Shown one piece after another: positions 7,535-13,017 of a DNA stretch of 13,017 nt (position 1 is its first letter; each line of letters starts with the position of its first letter). The position numbers and the translations under genes are program-made. Source of the stretch: Bacillota bacterium (GTDB taxonomy: Bacteria; Bacillota; Clostridia; Lachnospirales; Lachnospiraceae); the NCBI GenBank assembly GCA_023436765.1, contig JAEZHX010000071.1, positions 1-13,017 of the forward strand. Reading direction: 5' to 3'. The notes below the pieces were generated by a model, which was not told where the DNA came from, searched no databases, and worked only from the letters and a program-made list of their open reading frames with translations.

Positions 7535-7564
7535 CCCATAGGTTGGTGAGACCTACTATTTATG
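7517..7564. repeat. Nested inverted repeat at the methyltransferase promoter
   Basis: Outer arms CATAAATA (7517-7524) and TATTTATG (7557-7564) are perfect complements. An inner CAACC/GGTTG pair (7532-7536/7541-7545) is closed by a 4-base loop. The element covers the -35 and spacer of the promoter, so it may be an operator rather than an RNA structure; it lies mostly upstream of the predicted start. Confidence 0.4.
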
Positions 7565-7606
7565 CGATCTGGTAACGAGGATGAGACAGTAAACACCCGC
7601 AAACTG

Positions 7607-7642
7607 AGAACAGGGAAACCACATACATGATTTCCCTGTTCT
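7607..7642 (-). terminator. Hairpin downstream of xylB, putative terminator
   Basis: Perfect 12-bp arms (7607-7618 and 7631-7642) enclose a 12-base loop, starting 26 bases after the xylB stop. On the minus strand it is followed by CAGTTTGCG, so the T-tract is poor. It may act as a weak terminator or as a 3' stabilising hairpin. Confidence 0.55.
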
Positions 7643-7668
7643 AATGAATAACCCACTATTGTTTATTC

Positions 7669-9138
7669 CTATACCATCTTGTCGAACATGTCCTTCAGAG
7701 TAGGATAGAGCTGCTTGAATACTTCATACTTCTGATTGTACAGCTTCACAATCTCAGGATCCTGTTCGGTAGTGTCAATGACCTTAATCAGCTTACCGGC
7801 AGCTTCCTCAACAGAAGCATACTTGCCACAGCCTACTGCAGCTAAGATTGCTGCACCGAAGGCAGGGCCTTCTTCGGAATTGATCTTATCGACCTTAACA
7901 TTCAGGACATTTGCAATAATCTTACACCACAACGGGCTCTTAGCTCCACCGCCGTTGATGCGGATTCTCTCCAGATTAACCCCAAGGTTCTTCGTGATCT
8001 CAAAGGAATCACGGAGTGCAAAGGCTACACCCTCAAGTACTGCCTGTGTCATGTCGGCACGGGTGGTATCCATCGTCATACCGATAAAGGTACCTCTTGC
8101 ATTCGGATTGTTATGAGGGGTTCTCTCCCCCATCAGATAGGGCAGGAAGTATACATTGTTCTCACCGAGCTTCTCGATGCCCTTCTGCTCCTTCGCATAT
8201 TCCTTGGTTCCGATAATCTCATCCATCCACCACTTGTTGGAAGCAGCTGCGGAGAGCATAACACCCATGAAGTGGTATTTGCCGTCTGCATGGCAGAAGG
8301 CATGAAGTGCATTCTGATCATCCACTGCGAACTTCTCGGAGGAGATGAATACTACGCCGGAGGTTCCGAGGGAAACATTACATTTGCCAACGCCAACGGT
8401 ACCTGTTCCGACAGCAGCAACCGCCTGGTCGCCTCCGCCTGCGATAACCTTCACTGTTTCAGGCAGGTCTAATTCCTTAGCTGCCTTTGCGCTTAAGGTT
8501 CCTACTACCTCAAAGGACTCATGAACCTTCGCCATCTGCTCTTCCTTCAGACCACAGAGGTCAAGCATTTCCTTGGACCAGCGCTTATTTTTAACATCCA
8601 GTAACAGCATTCCGGAAGCATCGGAAACATCCGTGCAGTGAACTCCGGAAAGCATGTAAGCAATATAGTCCTTCGGCAGCATGATCTTCTTGATCTTGGC
8701 AAAATTCTCGGGCTCGTGCTTTCTTACCCAGAGAAGCTTCGGTGCTGTGAAGCCGGTCAAAGCCATATTTGCCGTGTAGCTGGAGATCTTTTCTCTGCCT
8801 ATTTCATGATTCAGATAATCGCATTCTGCCTGGGTACGTCCATCATTCCAAAGGATTGCAGGGCGGATTACCTTATCGTTCTCATCAAGGATTACCATAC
8901 CGTGCATCTGTCCGCTGAAGCTGATACCGTCTATCTCCTTCTTATCACAATCCTTGGTGAGTTCCTTGATGCCCTCCACGAGAGCTGAGTACCAATCCTC
9001 CGGATTCTGCTCGGACCAGCCGGGCTTGGGGAAAAATAACGGATATTCTCTTGTAACGATACTCTTGATATCTCCAGCTTCATCCATCAGAAGAAGCTTA
9101 ACGGAGGATGTTCCCAAATCAACACCAATATACAACAT
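7669..9138 (-). CDS. xylB: Xylulokinase (D-xylulose kinase, FGGY family)
   Basis: The 489 residues match bacterial XylB. The enzyme phosphorylates D-xylulose with ATP to D-xylulose 5-phosphate, feeding the pentose phosphate pathway. The N-terminal phosphate loop is YIGVDLGTSSVKLLLMD (3-19), with Asp6. The substrate contact block is SGQMHGMV (75-82). The catalytic base is Asp237 in GGGDQAVAAVGTG. The family signature MGERTPHNNPNARG (336-349) and the ATP-side GGGAKSPLWCKI (397-408) follow. The QMHG motif favours xylulose over glycerol or gluconate. The start is preceded by GAAAGGAG. It diverges from the xylR-like regulator, is preceded by a near-consensus promoter with an operator-like palindrome at the start site, and is followed by a hairpin. 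xylA is not in the window. Confidence 0.96.
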   Translation of the reverse strand: MLYIGVDLGTSSVKLLLMDEAGDIKSIVTREYPLFFPKPGWSEQNPEDWYSALVEGIKELTKDCDKKEIDGISFSGQMHGMVILDENDKVIRPAILWNDGRTQAECDYLNHEIGREKISSYTANMALTGFTAPKLLWVRKHEPENFAKIKKIMLPKDYIAYMLSGVHCTDVSDASGMLLLDVKNKRWSKEMLDLCGLKEEQMAKVHESFEVVGTLSAKAAKELDLPETVKVIAGGGDQAVAAVGTGTVGVGKCNVSLGTSGVVFISSEKFAVDDQNALHAFCHADGKYHFMGVMLSAAASNKWWMDEIIGTKEYAKEQKGIEKLGENNVYFLPYLMGERTPHNNPNARGTFIGMTMDTTRADMTQAVLEGVAFALRDSFEITKNLGVNLERIRINGGGAKSPLWCKIIANVLNVKVDKINSEEGPAFGAAILAAVGCGKYASVEEAAGKLIKVIDTTEQDPEIVKLYNQKYEVFKQLYPTLKDMFDKMV

Positions 9139-9192
9139 CTGTGTAATCTCCTTTCAATCCTTTAATATAATATATAACCGGTTTTTTACATC

Positions 9193-9211
9193 TTGTTTAA
9201 TGGTTAAACTA
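9193..9211. promoter_or_regulatory. XylR operator candidate at the xylB start site
   Basis: TTGTTTAA (9193-9200), a 3-base spacer, and TTAAACTA (9204-9211) form a 19-bp palindrome with seven of eight positions complementary. It begins about three bases downstream of the predicted start, so bound repressor would block initiation or clearance. GTTTAA-type half-sites resemble the TTTGTTT/AAACAAA operators of Firmicutes XylR. The regulator gene is divergent next door. Confidence 0.6.
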
Positions 9212-9220
9212 TCTAAGATA

Positions 9221-9249
9221 AATATAACAATTTGACCAAGTTATGTCAA
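9221..9249 (-). promoter_or_regulatory. Near-consensus sigma-A promoter of xylB
   Basis: On the minus strand, a perfect TTGACA (9244-9249) and TATATT (9221-9226, 5 of 6) are separated by 17 bases. The start would be near 9214, leaving a 76-base leader. Such a strong core promoter fits control mainly by repression. Confidence 0.75.
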
Positions 9250-9266
9250 GTAAGATCAGTTCATGA

Positions 9267-9326
9267 TCAGTGTTAAAATCAGTGTTAATCTCAGTGTTAA
9301 TTTCCGTGTCAAGATCAGTGTCAAAA
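9267..9326. repeat. Five tandem 12-bp repeats upstream of xylB
   Basis: Units at 9267, 9279, 9291, 9303 and 9315 follow the consensus TCAGTGTTAANN. The first three share ten identical bases; unit four differs at two positions and unit five at one. A partial unit begins at 9256. The block starts 18 bases upstream of the xylB -35 box, about 53-112 bases before the start site. The even spacing, slightly more than one helical turn, suggests several copies of a protein binding side by side, or recent slippage. Confidence 0.8.
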
Positions 9327-9360
9327 CCGTAACAGATCTAGTCTTACGGATTTGTTACGG
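9327..9360. repeat. Perfect 8-bp inverted repeat abutting the tandem repeats
   Basis: CCGTAACA (9327-9334) and TGTTACGG (9353-9360) are exact complements around 18 bases. It starts on the base after the fifth 12-bp repeat. It may be an operator or an RNA stem; its function is unknown. Confidence 0.6.
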
Positions 9361-9364
9361 ACTA

Positions 9365-9417
9365 AATACACAAAAAGCCTGTGGAAAGCTTGCTTTCCAA
9401 CTACTTTTTTGTGTATT
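9365..9417. repeat. Long imperfect hairpin in the xylB-xylR intergenic region
   Basis: Outer arms AATACACAAAAAG (9365-9377) and its complement with one extra T (9404-9417), a 4 x 4 internal loop, and an inner perfect stem TGGAAAGC/GCTTTCCA (9382-9389/9392-9399) with a 2-base turn make about 21 paired bases. It could end transcription coming from either side or form the leader of a long xylR transcript. It resembles neither an insertion-sequence end nor a known riboswitch. Confidence 0.65.
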
Positions 9418-9421
9418 TTGC

Positions 9422-9442
9422 CATGGTGTCGAAGACACCATG
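9422..9442. repeat. Perfect 9-bp palindrome with 3-base loop
   Basis: CATGGTGTC (9422-9430) and GACACCATG (9434-9442) are exact complements around GAA. It sits four bases after the larger hairpin. It is either a compact stem-loop in RNA or an operator for a dimeric protein. Confidence 0.65.
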
Positions 9443-9456
9443 AGGTTTGACACGTC

Positions 9457-9482
9457 ACTTCCAGAAAACACTTCCAGAAAAC
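9457..9482. repeat. Two exact tandem copies of a 13-bp unit
   Basis: ACTTCCAGAAAAC occurs at 9457-9469 and again at 9470-9482 with no gap or mismatch. It lies between the palindrome and the xylR promoter region. It is either a recent slippage duplication or a doubled protein site. Confidence 0.75.
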
Positions 9483-9516
9483 TATCCCAACTACCCCTTT
9501 CCAAATATTCCATTCT

Positions 9517-9538
9517 ATGTTAACATAATTCATATATT
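9517..9538 (+). promoter_or_regulatory. Palindrome and -10-like box before xylR
   Basis: A perfect 10-bp palindrome ATGTTAACAT (9517-9526) is followed by TATATT (9533-9538), the best -10 candidate for xylR. No good -35 is present at 17 bases (CCATTC), so the promoter is uncertain. The TGTTAA core is shared with the 12-bp repeats, which could mean the same protein contacts both. Confidence 0.35.
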
Positions 9539-9584
9539 AGGATCGGGAATTTAGAAATTAATTCGAATACGAAGGGTGACAGTT

Positions 9585-10751
9585 ATGGTAACAGGCAGTA
9601 AAGAACTGATCAGAGATATTAATACCAATCTTGTATTGGAAACCATCATAAATCATGCGGTGATCTCACGGGCAGCTACAGCCAAGCATCTGGGCCTTAC
9701 GAAGGCTACCATCTCAGCTATCGTCCAGGACCTTATAAACAGAAAGCTGGTCATCGAGATCGGAAGTGACGACACTAGTCTAGGCCGTAAACCCATTCTT
9801 TTAAGTCTCAATAAAAAGGCAGGTTATGTCATCTGCATCGATATCGGAGTGGATACCGTCTCGGCAATGGTCTCTGATCTGACCGGGGAAGACCTTAATC
9901 TGAAGCAGATCAAAACTCCGAAAAACCCCTCTCAGCTCCTGTCCATACTAATTCAACTAATCAATTCCATGAAGCTACCTGATGAAACTCCCTACGGACT
10001 GGTCGGAATTACCCTGGGTATTCATGGAGTAACAATGAACAATCAGGTTTCCTTTACTCCATACTATAATCTGTCCGGGCTTCAACTCGCCGAGGGTCTG
10101 GAACAGCATTTCGGCACTCCTATCTATCTGGAGAATGAAGCTAACCTTTCCGTTATCGGAGAAAAGACCTTCCAATATGATTATGCTAATATAGCAAATA
10201 TCAGTGTACATTCCGGTATCGGACTCGGTATCATCATAAACCATCAGCTCTATACCGGCTATAACGGTAGAGCCGGTGAATTCGGTCATACGATTGTGGA
10301 AATCGATGGCAGGCAATGTCCCTGCGGTAATCACGGCTGCCTTGAGCAATATGTATCGGAGCGGGTCCTCCTTAAGGAATATGCCGACCTGAAGGGTCTG
10401 GAAGAAGCCTCCTTTGAGCAGTACAGGAAGGCTTATGAAGCTTCTGATCCCGATGCTGTACGGATCATGGACCAGTTCGTCAAATATATGTCCGTCGGAA
10501 TCAATAATATACTGAATGCCTATAACCCGAATATAGTCGTAATTAACAGCTCCTTCACCATCTTCTTCCCTCAGGTGATTGAGCGGATCGAAGGTGGCTT
10601 GAAGAGCCGAATGAACAGTTATATCAGCATTGTTCCCTCCGTGCTGCAGGATACCTCCATTCTTCTGGGCGGTATCTGTGTTGCAATTAAGGGCTTTCTA
10701 GGGATAGATAACCTGAAGCTGAACCATATCGAGTACCGTACCCAAATATGA
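9585..10751 (+). CDS. xylR: ROK-family transcriptional repressor, XylR-like
   Basis: The 388-residue protein has an N-terminal winged helix-turn-helix (about 15-75, with ATAKHLGLTKATISAIVQDL as the recognition part) and a C-terminal ROK sugar-binding domain. The ROK signature GRAGEFGHTIVEIDGRQCPCGNHGCLEQYVS covers 228-258, with zinc ligands His235, Cys245, Cys247 and Cys252 in place. The kinase phosphate loop is lost (CIDIGVDTVS at 84-93 instead of D-x-G-G-T), and ENEAN (183-187) has Glu where sugar kinases have the catalytic Asp, so it binds but should not phosphorylate sugar. The ATG at 9585 is chosen because GAAGGGTG lies six bases upstream; a GTG nine bases earlier lacks a site. Divergence from xylB and the palindrome at the xylB start suggest xylose-responsive repression. 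A NagC-type regulator of another sugar is less likely. Confidence 0.88.
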   Translation: MVTGSKELIRDINTNLVLETIINHAVISRAATAKHLGLTKATISAIVQDLINRKLVIEIGSDDTSLGRKPILLSLNKKAGYVICIDIGVDTVSAMVSDLTGEDLNLKQIKTPKNPSQLLSILIQLINSMKLPDETPYGLVGITLGIHGVTMNNQVSFTPYYNLSGLQLAEGLEQHFGTPIYLENEANLSVIGEKTFQYDYANIANISVHSGIGLGIIINHQLYTGYNGRAGEFGHTIVEIDGRQCPCGNHGCLEQYVSERVLLKEYADLKGLEEASFEQYRKAYEASDPDAVRIMDQFVKYMSVGINNILNAYNPNIVVINSSFTIFFPQVIERIEGGLKSRMNSYISIVPSVLQDTSILLGGICVAIKGFLGIDNLKLNHIEYRTQI

Positions 10752-10832
10752 CAATACCTATATAATGTGACATAACGTTCCCTATCATGAGTGAATCAAG
10801 CCGAATTGCTCTGCAGGTTCCTTCATAGGAAT

Positions 10833-10870
10833 AAAGAACACCGCCATTCCTATCGTGGCGGTGCTCTTTT
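10833..10870. terminator. Bidirectional terminator between xylR and the spore-protein gene
   Basis: An 8-bp GC-rich stem (CACCGCCA at 10839-10846, TGGCGGTG at 10856-10863) is extended past one A-C mismatch by AAAGA/TCTTT. On the plus strand it ends in TCTTTTAT; on the minus strand in TTCTTTATT. It lies about 80 bases after the xylR stop and directly abuts the spore-protein stop codon. Confidence 0.75.
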
Positions 10871-11096
10871 ATACAGTCTGGTTTTCCTTTTCCGTCTCGT
10901 TATCCTTTGTTGTCTGTTCCTTTCTCCTCTTTGTCATCAGCCCGCCGATTCTACCTGATTCCTTAGCAGTCAGCGACTTCCAGCCTGTTGTCATTACTTT
11001 ATCAAGTAGACCCAGTTCCGTAGCTATTTCATATTTTAGGGTTTCCTCAGGTTTCAGATTATTCAGATCTATCTCTTTCTTCTTCTTAGCACTCAT
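10869..11096 (-). CDS. Alpha/beta-type small acid-soluble spore protein (SASP)
   Basis: This 75-residue basic, lysine-rich protein carries the alpha/beta SASP signature. LKYEIATELGL (20-30) holds the germination protease (GPR) cleavage context, with the cut expected after Glu23 in E-I-A-T-E. GWKSLTAKESGRIGGLMTKRRK (38-59) holds the DNA-contact G-R-I-G-G-x-M motif. Such proteins coat spore DNA, protect it from UV and heat, and are digested at germination for amino acids. The N-terminus (residues 2-9) and a polar tail (60-75) extend the core. The start at 11096 is set by GAGGGAG six bases upstream; an earlier in-frame ATG at 11117 lacks a site. It follows addA by 85 bases but probably has its own forespore promoter. 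Its presence marks the organism as a spore former. Confidence 0.9.
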   Translation of the reverse strand: MSAKKKKEIDLNNLKPEETLKYEIATELGLLDKVMTTGWKSLTAKESGRIGGLMTKRRKEQTTKDNETEKENQTV

Positions 11097-11148
11097 GTCG
11101 CACTCCCTCTCAGTCATTTCTTTTTTAGAGTGTACCCAACATAAATAC

Positions 11149-11180
11149 TAATATACTTTTATAAACCCAGAACCTATTCA
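11149..11180 (-). promoter_or_regulatory. Possible sigma-G-type forespore promoter of the SASP gene
   Basis: On the minus strand, a perfect TGAATA (11175-11180) is followed after 19 bases by TATATTA (11149-11155, 5 of 7 to the Bacillus sigma-G -10 CATACTA). The spacing is one to two bases longer than the usual 17-18. It lies immediately after the addA stop and about 50 bases before the SASP ATG. Confidence 0.4.
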
Positions 11181-11181
11181 A

Positions 11182-13017
11182 TTAACACCTTATTTCTTTC
11201 CCAAGATACAATGAATAGATTACCATCTCCTTCACTTTTTTGTTAAGGATCTGTTCAAGCGCCTTCTTATAGTATTCCAACTGGACCTTGTATCGCTTCA
11301 CCAGTTGCTCCTCGTTCTCTACAATATCGGACTTATAATCCAGCAGGACCAGCTCTTCGGCTTCTTCAAAGAACGCATCAATGATACCCTGGATCAAGAC
11401 CGTTTCCTCACTTTTCCTATCCGGATAGATCTCATTGGCTTGAATACCAATCACAAATTGTTGCTCCTTGAACAGCTTGCCCTTTGCCTGTGCCTTCCTC
11501 ATTCGCTCGGAGATAGGGCTCTGGGTAAATCTAAATATATAATCTTGTTTTAACTTTTTGGAATCCGCTTCAGATATCCTATTCTCACGCACCATTCTGG
11601 CAAGCTCAGCAGCAACATCCTCCTTTGTCCTTACCTCAGGCAAACGAAGAAGCTCCAAGACCTTATGATATAAAGTTCCCCGATCCGTTCCCGAGGATTC
11701 CTTGCCTCCACCCCGTATGAAGTCCGGTATCGTTGCCTCATATCCAGCTTCCTTCTCAGCCTCCTTTGTTGCATCCACATTCCATTCCTTCGCTGCTTCC
11801 TTCGGTTGCCGCTCCGGTAGCTCTGATGGATCTTCGGCGGTAGTCCCGGGATATAGAAGCTCGCTCTGTTCCTCATCTAGAAACTGGCCAAGCTTCTTCA
11901 GTTCGGATACCGATAGCTTAACCTTAAGTCCGGAAGCTTGCTGATGGGGATATATAAAGTTAAATCTCGTTTTAATTTCATTCTTTATTTTCGAATCATA
12001 CGTAATATCCGGATCTAGGGACTTCAGCTCCTCTTCTTCCAACCTAAGGATTACTTGCTTTGTGATTTCCTGCCCCATAAGATCGGATTTGTGGAAAAGC
12101 CTGATTACCTGTCCCTTATGTTCCATGGAGCACGGATACCCCTTGGTTAATTGGACTCCGGACATCTGGTTCATCATGGCAGGCAGCACCAAATCCAGAT
12201 AGCTTTTGGAGGACATAAGCTCATAGAAGGAGAAGTGCTTCTTCCTGATCTCCTCTCTTGATTTCAGATAACCGCTTAAGATCAGCTTCTCCTTTGCTCT
12301 GGTCATGGCTACATAGAGTACTCTTAGCTCTTCCCCGAGGTTCTCCATCAGAATCTTCTTCTGGATTACCTTTTTCAGTAAGGTCGGTGCCTTCATCCTT
12401 CTCACACTGTCAATGGATTCCGGTCCCACTCCGTATTCTGAATGGATAACGATGCTGTTCCTGACATCCTGGGTGTTAAACTGCTTATGTAAGCCTGCAG
12501 CAAAAACAATCGGAAACTCAAGTCCCTTACTCTTATGGATACTCATGATCCTGACCGTATTATCCTGCTCACCCATGGTTGTGGCTTCGCCAAAATCTAT
12601 TTCATACTTATTCAGCTTTTCCATGTATCTGATAAAGTGAAAAAGCCCCCTATAGCTGCCTTTCTCAAAACGCACCGCTTGATTTACCAGCATATCGATG
12701 TTAGCCTTCCGTCTGTCCCCGCCGGGTAAGGCAAGAACATAATAGCCATAACCGGTCCGCTCCAGTACCTCTTCTATCAGCTCGTGAATCGGTGTGTATT
12801 TCATCATATCACGGAAGTCAGCCAACAGTTTAAGAAAAGCCTCCAGCTTTTTCTTCAAATCCTGACTACCTTCCACCACATAGCTTAATGCTGCCTGGTA
12901 CATATCCTTATTCCTTGCATGGACTCTGATCTGTGCCAGCTCTGTGGTAGTCAGTCCTACCATAGGAGAATACAGCACTCCCACGAACGGTATGTCCTGA
13001 CTGGGGTTATCAATAAT
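11182..13017 (-). CDS. addA: AddA, ATP-dependent helicase/nuclease subunit A, C-terminal half (truncated by window edge)
   Basis: The frame is open to the right edge, giving 611 residues of a protein normally about 1,200 long. The first visible residues, IIDNPSQDIPFVGVLYSPMVGLTTTELA, are the AddA accessory helicase region. UvrD/Rep helicase motif V is VRIMSIHKSKGLEFPIVFAAGL (about 155-176) and motif VI is EELRVLYVAMTRAKEKLIL (about 229-247). After a Glu/Lys-rich linker (about 393-430) comes the RecB-type nuclease: RGTLYHKVLEL (446-456), IQGIIDAFFE (542-551) and LVLLDYKSDIV (557-566), with Asp and Lys metal/catalytic residues present. With AddB it forms the Firmicutes counterpart of RecBCD, resecting double-strand breaks for RecA. 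addB is not in the window and would be expected beyond the right edge. No terminator is visible after the stop at 11182. Confidence 0.95.
   Translation of the reverse strand: MIDNPSQDIPFVGVLYSPMVGLTTTELAQIRVHARNKDMYQAALSYVVEGSQDLKKKLEAFLKLLADFRDMMKYTPIHELIEEVLERTGYGYYVLALPGGDRRKANIDMLVNQAVRFEKGSYRGLFHFIRYMEKLNKYEIDFGEATTMGEQDNTVRIMSIHKSKGLEFPIVFAAGLHKQFNTQDVRNSIVIHSEYGVGPESIDSVRRMKAPTLLKKVIQKKILMENLGEELRVLYVAMTRAKEKLILSGYLKSREEIRKKHFSFYELMSSKSYLDLVLPAMMNQMSGVQLTKGYPCSMEHKGQVIRLFHKSDLMGQEITKQVILRLEEEELKSLDPDITYDSKIKNEIKTRFNFIYPHQQASGLKVKLSVSELKKLGQFLDEEQSELLYPGTTAEDPSELPERQPKEAAKEWNVDATKEAEKEAGYEATIPDFIRGGGKESSGTDRGTLYHKVLELLRLPEVRTKEDVAAELARMVRENRISEADSKKLKQDYIFRFTQSPISERMRKAQAKGKLFKEQQFVIGIQANEIYPDRKSEETVLIQGIIDAFFEEAEELVLLDYKSDIVENEEQLVKRYKVQLEYYKKALEQILNKKVKEMVIYSLYLGKEIRC

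Noticed and set aside
7427..7668. Riboswitch or T-box leader
   Set aside because: No T-box or known aptamer core motif could be recognised; the structures are explained by the promoter repeat and the xylB hairpin.
9256..9360. CRISPR-like array
   Set aside because: Units are 12 bp and contiguous, without spacers, and no cas gene is present.
9263..9523. Plus-strand open frame of 86 codons with repeating K-I-S-V peptides
   Set aside because: The repeating peptide is only the 12-bp DNA repeat read in frame; there is no ribosome binding site and it runs through the hairpins.
9576..9584. GTG start for xylR three codons upstream
   Set aside because: No ribosome binding site precedes it; GAAGGGTG overlaps it and serves the ATG at 9585.

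Overview
The window looks like chromosomal DNA of a spore-forming, plant-fibre-degrading Clostridia species, most likely Lachnospiraceae. The clues are moderate GC, strong AAGGAG-type ribosome binding sites, an alpha/beta-type small acid-soluble spore protein, AddA-type recombination, and cytoplasmic enzymes for xylo-oligosaccharides. The species is inferred from protein style only. There is no tRNA, rRNA, insertion sequence, phage gene or CRISPR array.

Layout. (1) 1-1637: the start of a membrane acyltransferase (minus strand, running off the left edge) and an ArsB/NhaD/SLC13-like permease (plus strand). They are divergent, and a near-palindrome overlaps the -35 boxes of both predicted promoters. 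(2) 1671-5486: a minus-strand two-gene operon. The first gene is a GH8 enzyme resembling reducing-end xylose-releasing exo-oligoxylanase (Rex); the second is a GH94 phosphorylase. It has its own promoter, a palindrome at the start site and a strong terminator. (3) 5537-7534: the redox chaperone Hsp33 and a class I SAM-dependent methyltransferase, both minus strand. (4) 7607-10870: xylulokinase (minus) and a XylR-like ROK repressor (plus), diverging from a 446-base control region. (5) 10869-13017: a small spore protein and the C-terminal half of AddA, both minus strand. The spore-protein gene converges on xylR, and the two share a hairpin terminator.

How the genes may work together. Rex-type GH8 enzymes trim xylose from the reducing end of xylo-oligosaccharides of three or more units and leave xylobiose. 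The GH94 protein next to it would be an obvious way to split the leftover disaccharide with phosphate. Xylose, after isomerisation by an enzyme not in this window, is phosphorylated as xylulose by XylB under XylR control. Neither glycoside enzyme has a signal peptide, so oligosaccharides are probably imported and cut inside the cell. The GH94 protein shows by-eye departures from the characterised disaccharide phosphorylases: Gln where a phosphate-contacting His is expected, and His-Ala-Asp-Trp-Asn-Asp in place of Arg-Ala-Asp-Trp-Asn-Asp. This makes an unassigned, possibly xyloside-directed specificity the most interesting hypothesis here.

The xylB-xylR intergenic region (9139-9584) is unusually structured. 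It holds a near-consensus xylB promoter with an operator-like palindrome at the start site, five tandem 12-bp repeats just upstream, three inverted repeats or hairpins, a 13-bp tandem duplication and a perfect 10-bp palindrome before xylR. All promoters, operators and terminators are read by eye from the sequence.
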